A stretch of DNA of 64,000 bases from Limnobacter parvus (GTDB lineage Bacteria > Pseudomonadota > Gammaproteobacteria > Burkholderiales > Burkholderiaceae_B): the NCBI RefSeq assembly GCF_024623725.1, contig NZ_JANKHG010000017.1, positions 225,265 through 289,264 of the forward strand, given 5' to 3'. Shown piece by piece: positions 33,435 through 42,992 of the stretch. Below the pieces are notes generated by a model. That model was not told where the DNA came from, made no database searches, and saw only the letters and a program-made list of their open reading frames with translations. Positions within the stretch are counted from its first letter, which is position 1, and the number at the start of each line of letters is the position of its first letter. The translations under genes and the position numbers were made by a program.

Positions 33435-33462
33435 ATTCTATCGAATAGCGCGCCAAATTCAA
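33435..33462 (-). promoter_or_regulatory. Putative sigma-70 promoter of the small lipoprotein gene
   Basis: On the minus strand, TTGAAT (33457-33462) and TAGAAT (33435-33440) are 16 bases apart. The implied leader of about 125 nt includes the hairpin AGGCGC/GCGCCT at 33328-33347. This is pattern matching only. Confidence 0.4.
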
Positions 33463-33539
33463 GTCATTGTTTCGACCATATTTTGGAAGCAAAATTCTAT
33501 TGACTTTACTGAGTCGTTTCAAATTCTAAATGAATTTAA

Positions 33540-34736
33540 TCACATTAGGGTTTCTACCCAGCCCGCTTTTACAAAGCCTAGTAAAAAATACTGAAATTCA
33601 GGATTTTCCAATGCCATTGTAGCGTCGGACGGGTCCATTTCGCGCTGGTTTGCGAGCATTTGCAACTGTTTAACGGTGAGGTCGTCTGTCGGGTTGACAG
33701 ACTCGCCATTTATGAAAAAAACATTGTCTTTGAATAACATTTTAGTTTTCATGCTTAGTGCCACACCGCGCTCTGCCAATACACCAATAATTTCGTGTAA
33801 TTCCTGATCTTCAGTGTTGTTTACAAAATACACATGCGGTTTGGGTTCTGTTAGCAAACAGCCTGTGCTTCGCAGTACTTCCGGTGATTTGCTGGTGTAT
33901 TGCCTGAATAAATTAACACCGAAATTCAGCAGGTCGTCAGGGAGTTCTGCTGGGTTGGTCTGTGTTCCACGACCTGGATCGGAAAACAGGGTGTTTTGCA
34001 TTTCGGGGCTGCTTTCAACCTGATCTGCCAAGTCGCGCAGAATTCCTGCAAGCACCTCGGCCTGGGTTGGCGCCCGAAAGCCAATACTTAGCGTTGAACA
34101 AGTGCCTTCAGCCACTCCATCGTGGCCGTAGTTTGGTGGCAGATAAAGCATGTCACCTGGCTCGAGCACAAATTCCTCGGTGGCTTCAAAATTCTTCAAA
34201 ATTTTCAGTGGAACGTCTTTTTCCAGATCCATGTTCAGCAGTGGCCCAATCTTCCAGCGACGTTTTCCGTGCATTTGCAGTAAAAACACGTCATAGGAAT
34301 CGTAGTGAGGGCCTACACCACCACCGTCGCTGGCCAGGCTGAGCATGACATCATCAAGCCGAGCGTCGGGAATGAAGCGAAACAACTGAAGCAGGTCGTA
34401 GGCCTCGGGCAAATGGTGGTCGATGCCCTGTACCAAGACGGTCCATGCTTTTTTGTTCATGCCGGGCAGTTCTTCAAAGGGACCTTGTTCAAGGGTCCAG
34501 CCTTTCTTGCTGTGCTGAATAAGGCGGCTTTCGATGTCTTCATCAGAGGCCATTTCTGCAATGGTGTCAAAATCGCAAAGGGGCTCAAAGTTCGGGAAGG
34601 CCTGGCGAAACAGCCGTGGCTTGGTGTGCCAGTCTTCTTTCATGAACTGTTCTACTGAAACGCCAGCAATGTGGGTGAGGGGTTTGATCATTGGATGCTT
34701 TGTGAATTTGGGTGATTTGTCGATTACGGGTATCAT
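33540..34736 (-). CDS. JmjC/cupin-type ribosomal protein oxygenase (RoxA-like)
   Basis: The product (about 398 residues) looks like the YcfD/RoxA family of 2-oxoglutarate and Fe(II) oxygenases, which hydroxylate an arginine of ribosomal protein L16. The iron ligands are H144 and D146 (GPHYDSYDVFLLQ) and the distal H205 (YGHDG). GDMLYLPPNYGH is typical. A winged-helix-like C-terminal part follows. I chose the ATG at 34736, preceded by AAGGTGG; another at 34760 would add eight residues. It is divergent from slyD with a gap of about 56 bases. Confidence 0.88.
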   Translation of the reverse strand: MIPVIDKSPKFTKHPMIKPLTHIAGVSVEQFMKEDWHTKPRLFRQAFPNFEPLCDFDTIAEMASDEDIESRLIQHSKKGWTLEQGPFEELPGMNKKAWTVLVQGIDHHLPEAYDLLQLFRFIPDARLDDVMLSLASDGGGVGPHYDSYDVFLLQMHGKRRWKIGPLLNMDLEKDVPLKILKNFEATEEFVLEPGDMLYLPPNYGHDGVAEGTCSTLSIGFRAPTQAEVLAGILRDLADQVESSPEMQNTLFSDPGRGTQTNPAELPDDLLNFGVNLFRQYTSKSPEVLRSTGCLLTEPKPHVYFVNNTEDQELHEIIGVLAERGVALSMKTKMLFKDNVFFINGESVNPTDDLTVKQLQMLANQREMDPSDATMALENPEFQYFLLGFVKAGWVETLM

Positions 34737-34792
34737 AGGCCACCTTAAAAGACTGCCCACTGTTCGGGCGCTGATTTCTGGAGTTATGTACG

Positions 34793-35341
34793 ATGATTGT
34801 TGAACACGGCACGGTGGTTACCCTTGATTTTGAGCTGCGTGATGCGCAGGGTGAATTGATTCAGGAACACGGTGGTGAGCCAATCATTTACTTGCAAGGC
34901 AGCGAAAACGAAGTGTTCCCGAAACTGCAGGAAGCTGTCGAAGGAAAAGCGGTGGGCGATGAAGTGTTTGTTCAGCTGGAGCCAGAGGACGCGTTTGGTG
35001 ACTTCGACCCGGATTTAATGCGGGTGGAAGACATGGAAAGTTTCGGTGAGGAACTGGAAATTGGCATGCAGCTTGAAGAGGTGCCAGTTGATGACGAAAA
35101 CGAACCTGATGAAACCGCTACAGACGAAAACACCGGATTTGGCCGTGTGTGGACGGTGACAGACATAGCAGAGGGGAAAGTGGTGCTCGATGGCAACCAT
35201 CCATTCGCTGGCATGGCTTTGCGTTACCACTTGAAAGTATTGGACATTCGTTTGGCCAACGAGGAAGAAAAGGCCCAAGGTGCAGCGGCACAATCCTTGT
35301 TCAGCATAGCGCCCAATCCAGACGCCAAAAAATTGAATTGA
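34793..35341 (+). CDS. slyD: FKBP-type peptidyl-prolyl isomerase, SlyD-like
   Basis: This 182-residue proline isomerase and chaperone shows the split FKBP domain around an insert-in-flap. The start has VTLDFELRDAQGELI, the active-site region FGDFDPDLMRVED, and the end of the domain DGNHPFAGMALRYHLKVLDI. An acidic insert (DDENEPDETATDEN) lies within the flap. The His-rich metal-binding tail of E. coli SlyD is absent. GGAG precedes the ATG. Confidence 0.92.
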   Translation: MIVEHGTVVTLDFELRDAQGELIQEHGGEPIIYLQGSENEVFPKLQEAVEGKAVGDEVFVQLEPEDAFGDFDPDLMRVEDMESFGEELEIGMQLEEVPVDDENEPDETATDENTGFGRVWTVTDIAEGKVVLDGNHPFAGMALRYHLKVLDIRLANEEEKAQGAAAQSLFSIAPNPDAKKLN

Positions 35342-35343
35342 GA

Positions 35344-36375
35344 TTAGTTGTTGGGCTCGGCGGTTTCAGAAATGCTTTCAACTGTGAAAGGCACTTCGGC
35401 GCCGGGCTTCACACTGACTTTTACCCAAACATTCAGGAACGGATGCCCCCAGCTTTCCACGCGGTAAAACAAGGCATCGGTGGCCGCAGTGCCGCCAAAC
35501 TTCTTCAGGCTTGGCCTGTCCCATTTGAACCGGTGTGTGTCACCGTGAGCCAGCAACACAGGACGTTGCGTTGTGTTGATGTATTCCACGATGCGTTTCA
35601 TGAACTCCGCATAGCCGTTTTTGCCTGGATTGGTGGATTGGCCACCTGAGCCATCAATTGGATTGCCCTGGATGGTGATCACCGTTTCAGTCGGCGCATT
35701 GTGCTTCGCTTGAAAAAGCTGCTCTGCATCTTTCAACCAATCAGCAATCGCCAACTTGCGTTGTTTTAGCAGCCGTTTTACTTCACTTCCACTGGTTTTT
35801 CTTGAAGGCGGATTGTGCAGGTCATTGTTGCTGCCCGGTACATTCAAGCTGATGAACAAGGTGCTGCCTTGTTGCCACATCAGGTGTTCAGGGTAAGAGT
35901 GTTCAGTTTGCTGGCGAACCGGAAAGGTGTTGCTGCCCAGTGTCGAAGTTACTTCATTGACCGGTTTGAATGCCAGCTGGCGCAGGAAATCCAATCGTTC
36001 TTGCGAATTAAAACCACCTGCGGAATCTCGGTGGCAGTCTGTCCATTCATTGTCGCCCGGCACATACACCAGAGGCTTTGTACTGCGATTCAATTGCTGA
36101 ATTCGACGTTCCAGCCGTTCATCAGTGCAGGGCTCGGCACCGCCCTTGATGTCGCCGATGTGCAAAATCCATTGCACACCCGAATCGTTGCTGATGCTCT
36201 GAATGAGCTGATCGGTGGCGGGTTCAAAAAAGTCGTTGTAGGGTTGGTCGCCGATCAATGCAAAACTGAATTCAGCAACTTGCGCGATTGCTGCCTGCAT
36301 GGGCGATAACACCAGCAGGCACAGCGCCATCATTTGCGCCGCGCAGTGTTTAAAGGCTGCGTGCCACCTGCTCAA
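35344..36375 (-). CDS. Secreted metallophosphoesterase-like protein
   Basis: The 343-residue product has an N-terminal signal peptide (hydrophobic about 14-30, possible cleavage near AIAQ). It then has the calcineurin-type motifs: [25 protein letters not shown], and a late LAHGDTH. The order agrees with a two-metal phosphoesterase of the periplasm. The substrate is unknown. The start overlaps the mutS stop by 4 bases (both on the minus strand), so it is translated after mutS, an odd partner for a mismatch-repair gene. Confidence 0.85.
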   Translation of the reverse strand: MSRWHAAFKHCAAQMMALCLLVLSPMQAAIAQVAEFSFALIGDQPYNDFFEPATDQLIQSISNDSGVQWILHIGDIKGGAEPCTDERLERRIQQLNRSTKPLVYVPGDNEWTDCHRDSAGGFNSQERLDFLRQLAFKPVNEVTSTLGSNTFPVRQQTEHSYPEHLMWQQGSTLFISLNVPGSNNDLHNPPSRKTSGSEVKRLLKQRKLAIADWLKDAEQLFQAKHNAPTETVITIQGNPIDGSGGQSTNPGKNGYAEFMKRIVEYINTTQRPVLLAHGDTHRFKWDRPSLKKFGGTAATDALFYRVESWGHPFLNVWVKVSVKPGAEVPFTVESISETAEPNN

Positions 36376-39005
36376 CCTTGCAAGCCTTTCAATTGAAACA
36401 CCAGTTGCAAGGCTTCGCGAGGGCTAAGTTCATTGGGGTCGATCTCGCTCAGCTTTTCCAGAATCAGGTTCACATGTTCTGTGCTGGCAGGGGCTTCAGT
36501 TTCGGTCTCAACAGGCAGGTCGAACAAATCCACCTGCGCAGTCATTGAACGTTTTTCTGCTTCCAGTTGGTCAAGGCGTTTCTGCGCATTTTTTACCACC
36601 AAGGCGGGCAAACCCGCCAGCTTGGCTACCTGCAAGCCGTAACTTTGACTGGCAGGGCCTGCTTCAATGCGGTGTAAAAACACCAATTTGCCCTGGTGTT
36701 CAGTGGCTGACAAATGCACATTGAACACGCTGTCCAGTTCATTGCCCAGCGCCGTAATTTCAAAGTAATGGGTGGCAAACAGGGTTAAGCATTTGTTGGT
36801 GTTGGCAAGGCGCTTGGCGATTTCCCAGGCCAGTGACAAACCATCGAAAGTGGAGGTGCCCCGCCCAATTTCATCCATGATGACCAAGCTGTGCGGTGTA
36901 GCCTGGCGAACAATGGTGGCTGCTTCCGTCATTTCCACCATGAAGGTGGAGCGTCCGCCCGCAAGGTCATCTGAAGCACCAATGCGTGTAAAAATTCGGT
37001 CGAGCAAACCAATTTGTGCGCTGGCTGCGGGCACGTAGCTGCCCATGTGGGCCAGCAGCGCAATCAAGGCAGTTTGGCGCATGTAGGTGCTTTTGCCGCC
37101 CATGTTGGGGCCGGTAATCAGTGCCATGTGTTTGCCGGGGTGCAGGGCGCAGTCGTTGGGGGTAAATTGCTCCACCTGCATTTCAAGTACCGGGTGCCGG
37201 CCTTGCTGAATATTCAGCAGGGCATGTGGCACCAGTTGCGGGCGAACCCAGTTGGCTTCAAACGCCACAATGGCCAGTGCTGCCAAAGCATCCAGTTCAG
37301 ACAATTCCCGGGCGCAGCGCTGCAAAAAGGGTGTGAATTGGCCCAGCCAGGCCATCAGGTTTTCATAAATTACTTTTTCAAGGTTCAGGGCTTTGTCTTT
37401 TGCAGACAGCGCTTTTTCCTCGAAAGCTTTTAATTCTTCGGTAATGTAACGCTCGGCATTTTTCATAGTCTGCCGGCGTATGTAGTGCCCTGGCACTTTG
37501 TCTGCCTGCGCGCTGCTGACCTCAATGTAAAAACCGTGCACCCGGTTAAATTCAACTTTCAGGTTGGCAATGCCAGTGGCGTCGCGTTCCTGTTTTTCCA
37601 GTTCAATTAAAAACTGGCCGCTGCCGGTTTGAATGTTGCGCAGCTCGTCCAATTCAGCATGGTAACCATCGGCAATTACCCCGCCATCGCGAATCAGCAC
37701 AGGTGGGTTTTCGGCCAAGGCCTGCATCAGTTCGGCCAGCAATTCCGGTGGCGCTTGCAGAGCTTGGATTGCTGCGTTGAATTCGTCGCCTTCAAAACTG
37801 TTAATTAACTCGGCCACGTGGGGCAGGGCTTGCAGACTTTCACGCAGGGCCAGCAAATCCCGTGGCTTGGCGGTTTGCATGGCTACGCGGCTGCTGATGC
37901 GTTCAATGTCCGCCATGGTGCGCAGTGTTTTCACCAACCCAAAGCATGCAGGTTCGGGTGCTTGACCCAAGGTGGCCAACAAGTGTTGAATTTTGTTTTG
38001 TCGTGCCTCGATCGCAGCGATGTTGCGCATTGGTTCAAGAAGCCACTGGCGAAGGCGCCTTGCACCCATGCCACTGCCCGCTCTGTTAACGCGCGAAAAC
38101 AGCGTAGGGGCTGGCTCGCCCCGAAGGGTTTCAGTCAGTTCCAGATTGCGGCGGGCGGCCTCATCGAGCACCAAAAAATCGTGCTCGTGTTGTACCTGCA
38201 CATCTGAAACATGCTTGAAGGTGTCGATGCTAAGGTGGGTTTCTTTGGCATACTGCAGCGCTGCACCCATGGCAGGCACGGCCAATTTGGCTTTGTTCAG
38301 TTCAAGGCTTTCAAGGTTGGCCGCCTGCAACACTGCTTGCAAATGGGTTTGTGCAAAGCCCGCATCAAAGTGCCAAGCCGGGCGTTCTATGCATTGCTTG
38401 CCACTGCCTGTGATTTGGCTTTGCTGCGCCCATGTGCGGTTGTTCACCAGCACTTCAGCTGCGTTGAAGCGGCTTAAATGTGCAGCCAGTGCGCCTGAAT
38501 CGCATTCAAGTAAGCGAATGCTGCCTGCCGATAGGGAAAGGCAAGCCACACCCCAGTGTTTGCCATCCTCGGAATACAGGCTAAGCAGGGTTTTGTTTTC
38601 CTGATCGGGAAGCAGGGTGGATTCAGTCAGCGTGCCCGGTGTTACCACACGCGCCACTTTGCGTTCCATGGGGCCTTTGCTTAGCCCAGGTGTGCCCACT
38701 TGCTCGCAAATCGCCACTGAATGGCCCAAGGCAACCAGCTTGGCCAGGTATTGGTCAGCGGCATGAAAAGGAATGCCAGCCATGGGGATGGGTTGCCCGG
38801 CCGATTGGCCGCGATGGGTCAGGGTAATGCGCAACAGTTGCGCCGCCTGCTGTGCATCGTCGAAAAACAGCTCGTAAAAATCGCCCATGCGATAGAAAAG
38901 CAGTTTGTCGGGGTAATCGGCTTTTAGGGTAAGGTACTGCTGCATCATCGGCGTGTGGTTTTCAAACGCCTGTGATGCAAATGGTTGGGTTGAACTCAAT
39001 GTCAC
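36372..39005 (-). CDS. mutS: DNA mismatch repair protein MutS
   Basis: This 877-residue ATPase recognises mismatches. The mismatch-binding motif is in [15 protein letters not shown] near residue 40. The ATPase domain has Walker [10 protein letters not shown] (about 630-640) and [14 protein letters not shown], then [11 protein letters not shown]. The start codon is GTG without a clear ribosome binding site; the double ATG 18 codons later (MMQQYL) is an alternative that would still keep the mismatch-binding domain. It lies upstream of the phosphoesterase gene in a two-gene unit. Confidence 0.96.
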   Translation of the reverse strand: MTLSSTQPFASQAFENHTPMMQQYLTLKADYPDKLLFYRMGDFYELFFDDAQQAAQLLRITLTHRGQSAGQPIPMAGIPFHAADQYLAKLVALGHSVAICEQVGTPGLSKGPMERKVARVVTPGTLTESTLLPDQENKTLLSLYSEDGKHWGVACLSLSAGSIRLLECDSGALAAHLSRFNAAEVLVNNRTWAQQSQITGSGKQCIERPAWHFDAGFAQTHLQAVLQAANLESLELNKAKLAVPAMGAALQYAKETHLSIDTFKHVSDVQVQHEHDFLVLDEAARRNLELTETLRGEPAPTLFSRVNRAGSGMGARRLRQWLLEPMRNIAAIEARQNKIQHLLATLGQAPEPACFGLVKTLRTMADIERISSRVAMQTAKPRDLLALRESLQALPHVAELINSFEGDEFNAAIQALQAPPELLAELMQALAENPPVLIRDGGVIADGYHAELDELRNIQTGSGQFLIELEKQERDATGIANLKVEFNRVHGFYIEVSSAQADKVPGHYIRRQTMKNAERYITEELKAFEEKALSAKDKALNLEKVIYENLMAWLGQFTPFLQRCARELSELDALAALAIVAFEANWVRPQLVPHALLNIQQGRHPVLEMQVEQFTPNDCALHPGKHMALITGPNMGGKSTYMRQTALIALLAHMGSYVPAASAQIGLLDRIFTRIGASDDLAGGRSTFMVEMTEAATIVRQATPHSLVIMDEIGRGTSTFDGLSLAWEIAKRLANTNKCLTLFATHYFEITALGNELDSVFNVHLSATEHQGKLVFLHRIEAGPASQSYGLQVAKLAGLPALVVKNAQKRLDQLEAEKRSMTAQVDLFDLPVETETEAPASTEHVNLILEKLSEIDPNELSPREALQLVFQLKGLQG

Positions 39006-39020
39006 TGTTTGGTCACTGTT

Positions 39021-39788
39021 TTATTTGAAACTCAGCAGGTATTGAAGAGCTTTTGGGTTGCCGGCCACTGCGTCGCCAGTTTCCATGAACGTGTCGTTGC
39101 CTTGTGGGTCAGTGATCAAGCCACCCGCTTCAGAAACCAACAACACGCCAGTGGCCAAATCCCAAGGTTTCAAGCCAAAACACATGTAACCATCCAGCCG
39201 ACCACAGGCGACGTAGGCCAAATCAAGTACAGCAGAGCCTGATTTTCGAATGCCCGCGGTACTTTCAGTCAAGGCCAGCATTTTGCGCTTCACACCAAGT
39301 GAGCCTTCATTTTGACCACTCGGAAAAGCAAAACCCACCAAAAACTCATTGGGCTTGCCGCGCTTCGAAACGCGAATTCGGCGGTTGTTCAAATAAGCAC
39401 CTTCGCCCTTGGATGCGGTGAACAGGTCGTTGGTTGCTGGGTTGTACACCACGGCTTGTTGCACATTGCCGTTGACGCGCAGGGCAATAGAAATCGCATA
39501 GTGCGGGTAGCCATGAATGAAGTTGGCTGTGCCGTCGATGGGGTCGATGACCCACTCGTAGTCGGATTTGCCGGAAGCACCGCTTTCCTCGGCTAAAATG
39601 GCATGATCAGGAAAGGCTTGTTTCAACACCTCGATGATTGCGCTTTCAGCAGCTTGGTCAGTTTCGGTGACGAAATCGTTTGGGCCTTTGACCCCGATTT
39701 TTACCTGATCCAGGTCAAGCTCGGCTCGGTTAATGATTTTTCCCGCAGCGCGAGCGGCTTTCACCGCCACGTTCAACATCGGATGCAT
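39021..39788 (-). CDS. suhB: Inositol monophosphatase family protein (SuhB-like)
   Basis: This 255-residue Mg-dependent phosphatase resembles SuhB, which in bacteria also takes part in rRNA transcription complexes. Metal-binding motifs are ILAEESG, WVIDPIDGTANF and the C-terminal PWDLATGVLLVSEAGG. I chose the ATG at 39788 (MHPMLNVA), preceded by AAAGGAAAGG; the frame is open to 39860 but that part overlaps trmJ on the other strand. It is divergent from trmJ. Confidence 0.94.
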   Translation of the reverse strand: MHPMLNVAVKAARAAGKIINRAELDLDQVKIGVKGPNDFVTETDQAAESAIIEVLKQAFPDHAILAEESGASGKSDYEWVIDPIDGTANFIHGYPHYAISIALRVNGNVQQAVVYNPATNDLFTASKGEGAYLNNRRIRVSKRGKPNEFLVGFAFPSGQNEGSLGVKRKMLALTESTAGIRKSGSAVLDLAYVACGRLDGYMCFGLKPWDLATGVLLVSEAGGLITDPQGNDTFMETGDAVAGNPKALQYLLSFK

Positions 39789-39831
39789 GGCCTTTCCTTT
39801 CAATTTGAATACGTTTAACCCGACATTATAA

Positions 39832-40650
39832 ATGACCGCAGCCATTTCCCTCGAATCCATTTCAATAGTTCTTGTAAAAACAAGTCATCCCGGCAATGTG
39901 GGTTCGGTGGCGCGTGCCATGAAAACCATGGGTTTAAGTGACCTGCGCCTGGTCGAGCCAAAAACAGCTGACATTTGCATTGCCGAAGAGGCCATTTCGC
40001 TGGCCAGCGGTGCGGCAGATGTACTTGAAAGCGCGCGAATTTACGATTCTTTGCCCGATGCTTTGGCTGATCGCAGTGTGGCTTTTGCTTTGTCCGCACG
40101 CCTGCGCGACCTGGGCCCCGCTTTGCAAAGTCCGCAAGAAGCTGCTCGCGAGGCTTTAACGCTGACAGAAGCTGGTGTGGGCGCGGCATTTGTATTTGGG
40201 GCCGAGCGCACAGGCTTGAGCAACGATGAATTGCTGGTGTGCAACCGGCAGGTCACCATTGCAGCCAACCCCATTTACAGCTCGCTGAACTTGTCGCAGG
40301 CTGTGCAAATTGTGGCGTATGCGCTGCGTACGGAATGGGCAGCAGACAAGACAGAGCTTGGTACATATGGTGGCGAGAATTCACTTGCAGCAGGCTTGGT
40401 CAAGGGTGAAAGGCTGGCCAGTGTGAAGGCGGTGGCTGACTTGCAGGCCCATTGGCTGCAAGCCATGGAAGCAGTCGACTTCATTAACCCGGACAAGCCG
40501 AAGAAGGTGGTACAACGTTTGGCGCGGATGTTGGCAAAAACCCCGCTGGAACAAGAGGAAGTGGACATGCTGCGGGGCTTTTTTTCAGATGTAATTCGTG
40601 TGGTTGACAACCGCCTGTATCCGCATGAAATGGAGCGCAAGAAGCCATGA
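39832..40650 (+). CDS. trmJ: tRNA (cytidine/uridine-2'-O-)-methyltransferase TrmJ
   Basis: This 272-residue SPOUT methyltransferase modifies position 32 of some tRNAs. The N-terminal SPOUT core starts with VLVKTSHPGNVGSVARAMK and has FVFGAERTGLSNDEL and IPxNPxYxSLNLSQAV-like IAANPIYSSLNLSQAV, the knot region. The C-terminal 100 residues form the helical extension typical of TrmJ. No ribosome binding site precedes the ATG, and a TTGAAT-16-TATAAA pair overlaps the start codon. It is followed by cysE, a common pairing. Confidence 0.94.
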   Translation: MTAAISLESISIVLVKTSHPGNVGSVARAMKTMGLSDLRLVEPKTADICIAEEAISLASGAADVLESARIYDSLPDALADRSVAFALSARLRDLGPALQSPQEAAREALTLTEAGVGAAFVFGAERTGLSNDELLVCNRQVTIAANPIYSSLNLSQAVQIVAYALRTEWAADKTELGTYGGENSLAAGLVKGERLASVKAVADLQAHWLQAMEAVDFINPDKPKKVVQRLARMLAKTPLEQEEVDMLRGFFSDVIRVVDNRLYPHEMERKKP

Positions 40651-40702
40651 TGCAGCCGTGATACACTGCGGCGACCAGCTTTAGACCTAGGGTATTCCGC
40701 GC

Positions 40703-41470
40703 ATGTGGATTCGACTGCAAGAAGACATCGACACAATTTTGAAGAAAGACCCGGCGGCTCGCAGCCGCCTGGAAGTTTTTTTGTGCTACCCCGGCTTGCA
40801 TGCCTTGATTTGGCACCGCCTGGCTCACAAATCTTGGGCAGCGGGATTCACTACACTGGCGCGTTTTTTGTCGCATTTGGGACGCTTTTTCACTGGCATT
40901 GAAATTCACCCTGGCGCCAGCATTGGCCGTCGGGTATTCATCGACCATGGCATGGGTGTGGTAATCGGTGAAACTGCCGAGTTGCACGACGATGTGACGA
41001 TCTATCAAGGCGTTACTTTGGGTGGTACATCGCTTGCCCCAGGCAAGCGACACCCCACGCTTGAAAAGGGCGTTGTGGTGGGAGCTGGCGCGCAAGTGCT
41101 GGGCCCCTTCACTGTGGGCGAGGGCGCGAAAATTGGATCCAATGCAGTGGTAACCAAGCCTGTGCCCGCCGGCGCAACTGCGGTGGGCAACCCGGCCCGA
41201 ATGATCTTGAAGGCAGAGGAAAGAATGCCCGCTGAAGAGTTAACTGGGGCTGCGAAAACCAAAGAAGAGTTTTCAGCCTACGGTGTTTCAAAAAATGGCG
41301 ATGACCCTTTGATCAAAGCCATGCATGGCTTGATCGACCAGGCCATTGCCCAGCAACAGCGCATTGAGCAACTCGAAAAGCAGTTGAGTAAAGGCAAACC
41401 ACAGCCCGAATGCGGCGATTCGGCAGATTGTGAAGAACTAAAAGCCTTGAACAAGCTGGTTGATGATTAA
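40703..41470 (+). CDS. cysE: Serine O-acetyltransferase
   Basis: This 255-residue enzyme makes O-acetylserine, the first step of cysteine synthesis. The N-terminal helical domain is short and is followed by hexapeptide repeats. Visible are [20 protein letters not shown], with the catalytic Asp-His pair, [20 protein letters not shown] and [15 protein letters not shown]. The C-terminal 60 residues are longer than in E. coli and end in a Lys/Glu-rich stretch. A terminator for this gene lies inside the end of lpxH. Confidence 0.95.
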   Translation: MWIRLQEDIDTILKKDPAARSRLEVFLCYPGLHALIWHRLAHKSWAAGFTTLARFLSHLGRFFTGIEIHPGASIGRRVFIDHGMGVVIGETAELHDDVTIYQGVTLGGTSLAPGKRHPTLEKGVVVGAGAQVLGPFTVGEGAKIGSNAVVTKPVPAGATAVGNPARMILKAEERMPAEELTGAAKTKEEFSAYGVSKNGDDPLIKAMHGLIDQAIAQQQRIEQLEKQLSKGKPQPECGDSADCEELKALNKLVDD

Positions 41471-41476
41471 AATCGA

Positions 41477-42304
41477 TTAGCTGAACAGATTCAGGCTGTA
41501 TTCGCCAGTTGCCAGCATTTTCAAAAAACCGCCTTTGGGGCGGTTTTTTTCTGGGTTGTCGAAATTCCAGTCGGGCAGCACAATTCGCAAGCCTTTCAGG
41601 AGCTCGCCCTGCGTACTTTCAGGCTTGGTTGGCGCTTTGCTGCTCAGGTCTGGGTGAATCGCGCAGCGGTGCGTGTGCCCGTGCAAAATTACATCGTTTT
41701 TGCCGATGTAATAGCCATCGGGCCATTTGCCCTGGAATGATTCAGCCACGGTTTGCGTATTTGCATCCATGATACTGAGCGCGCTGTTGGCCTTGTGGGC
41801 TTTGCTTTCGGTACGAATTGAATTGGCTGTTTCAATGCGTTTTTCCAACGGTAGCGCCAAAAAATTTGCTTGCCATTTTTCGTCACGGCTTTGAGTTCGG
41901 AATTTTTGGTATGGCTTGTCGTCGGTGCACAGTTGGTCGCCATGCGTAATCAGCACCACATGGTGCTTGACCAGCAAGAACTCCGGATCAGGAAGAATTT
42001 CCAGGCCCGCAGCCTCTGCAAATGTTTCGCCAATCAAAAAGTCGCGGTTGCCGTGCATAAAATACACCTTGGCGCCTGCCGATTTAGCGCTTTGTATAGC
42101 CTGAACCACCCTGTTGCTGGTGGCGTCACTGTAATCGTCGCCGTACCAAACTTCAAACAGGTCGCCCAACAGAAAAATCAATGCATCGTCTTGCGACACG
42201 CTGGCCAGCCAGTTTTCAAATGCATCGAGGGTGTGTGGGGTGTGTTCAGACAGATGAAGATCTGATGCAAAGAACGCGGCACCGTGTTGCGGAATTTCAA
42301 TCAA
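41477..42304 (-). CDS. lpxH: UDP-2,3-diacylglucosamine diphosphatase
   Basis: This 275-residue enzyme cleaves UDP-diacylglucosamine to lipid X in lipid A synthesis. Metal motifs are SDLHLSE (D15, H17), GDLFEVWYGDD, MHGNRDFL, ITHGDQLCTDD and HGHTHRCAI. It is longer than E. coli LpxH (about 240); the extra C-terminal tail KNRPKGGFLKMLATGEYSL is encoded partly by an apparent terminator hairpin. It is convergent with cysE across a 6-base gap. Confidence 0.93.
   Translation of the reverse strand: MIEIPQHGAAFFASDLHLSEHTPHTLDAFENWLASVSQDDALIFLLGDLFEVWYGDDYSDATSNRVVQAIQSAKSAGAKVYFMHGNRDFLIGETFAEAAGLEILPDPEFLLVKHHVVLITHGDQLCTDDKPYQKFRTQSRDEKWQANFLALPLEKRIETANSIRTESKAHKANSALSIMDANTQTVAESFQGKWPDGYYIGKNDVILHGHTHRCAIHPDLSSKAPTKPESTQGELLKGLRIVLPDWNFDNPEKNRPKGGFLKMLATGEYSLNLFS
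41523..41551 (+). terminator. Bidirectional terminator hairpin inside the lpxH 3' end
   Basis: ACCGCC and GGCGGT, with loop TTTGG or similar, are flanked by AAAAA on the left and seven T on the right. It lies about 55 bases after the cysE stop, so it should end cysE transcripts, yet it sits within the last 75 bases of lpxH coding sequence, where the minus-strand reading also has a T run. Confidence 0.75.
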
Positions 42305-42333
42305 CTTGTTACCTGATTAAAAAATGAGGTGAT

Positions 42334-42364
42334 AAAAAAAGCCCTTTAAAAAAGGGCTTTTTTT
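42334..42364 (-). terminator. Intrinsic terminator after the cyclophilin gene
   Basis: AAAAAAAGCCCTTT (42334-42347) and AAAGGGCTTTTTTT (42351-42364) make an A/T-flanked stem with a very short A-rich loop. It lies between the cyclophilin stop (minus strand) and lpxH, so lpxH probably has its own promoter. Confidence 0.85.
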
Positions 42365-42378
42365 GAATTACACAATAC

Positions 42379-42981
42379 TTACAGAACTTCTACGCTTTGA
42401 ATGACAACGTCTTCAACCGGCACATCCTGGTGGAAGCCTTTGGAGCCTGTTTTCACAGCCACTATCTTGTCCACCACGTCTTGGCCTTCTGTTACCTTGC
42501 CAAAAACACAGTATCCCCAGCCTTGTGGGGTAGGGCTTTTGAAGTTCAAAAATTCGTTGTTTTCAACGTTGATGAAAAACTGCGCAGTGGCTGAATGGGG
42601 ATCGTTGGTACGCGCCATTGCAAGCGTGTACTTCTCGTTTTTCAAGCCATTGTCTGCTTCGTTTTTTACCGGGTCTTTGGTTGGCTTTTGTTTCATGCCA
42701 GGCTCGAAGCCGCCGCCTTGAACCATAAAGCCACTGATTACACGGTGGAAAATTGTGTTGGCGTAGTAACCGCTTTTTGCATATTCCAAAAAGTTCGCAA
42801 CGGTCGCAGGCGCTTTTTCGGCGTCCAGCGCAACTGTGATGTCGCCAAAATTAGTTTTAAGTTTAACCATGGTTCGTTTTTTCGCTTTTGCAAACGCAGA
42901 GGAGATTGAAGAATTACCGATGCTAACAGCAATCGCCGAGAACATCGACCACTTGAGGAAAACACGTTTGCTTTGAGTCAC
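42379..42981 (-). CDS. Cyclophilin-type peptidyl-prolyl isomerase
   Basis: This proline isomerase (about 200 residues from the GTG at 42981) has the cyclophilin core: [32 protein letters not shown] and VFGKVTEG. It begins with a basic, hydrophobic stretch ending in SSAFAKA, which looks like a Sec signal peptide, so the form read here would be periplasmic (PpiA-like). A Met 37-39 residues in ([10 protein letters not shown]) is exactly where cytoplasmic PpiB starts. AAGGA lies 7 bases before the GTG and supports the long form. It follows the L,D-transpeptidase gene by about 11 bases. Confidence 0.9.
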   Translation of the reverse strand: MTQSKRVFLKWSMFSAIAVSIGNSSISSAFAKAKKRTMVKLKTNFGDITVALDAEKAPATVANFLEYAKSGYYANTIFHRVISGFMVQGGGFEPGMKQKPTKDPVKNEADNGLKNEKYTLAMARTNDPHSATAQFFINVENNEFLNFKSPTPQGWGYCVFGKVTEGQDVVDKIVAVKTGSKGFHQDVPVEDVVIQSVEVL

Positions 42982-42992
42982 AGACAAATCCT

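Noticed and set aside
33502-33535. TTGACT with a distant AT-rich -10-like box on the plus strand
   Set aside because: Nothing on the plus strand begins downstream; it points into the end of the oxygenase gene antisense.
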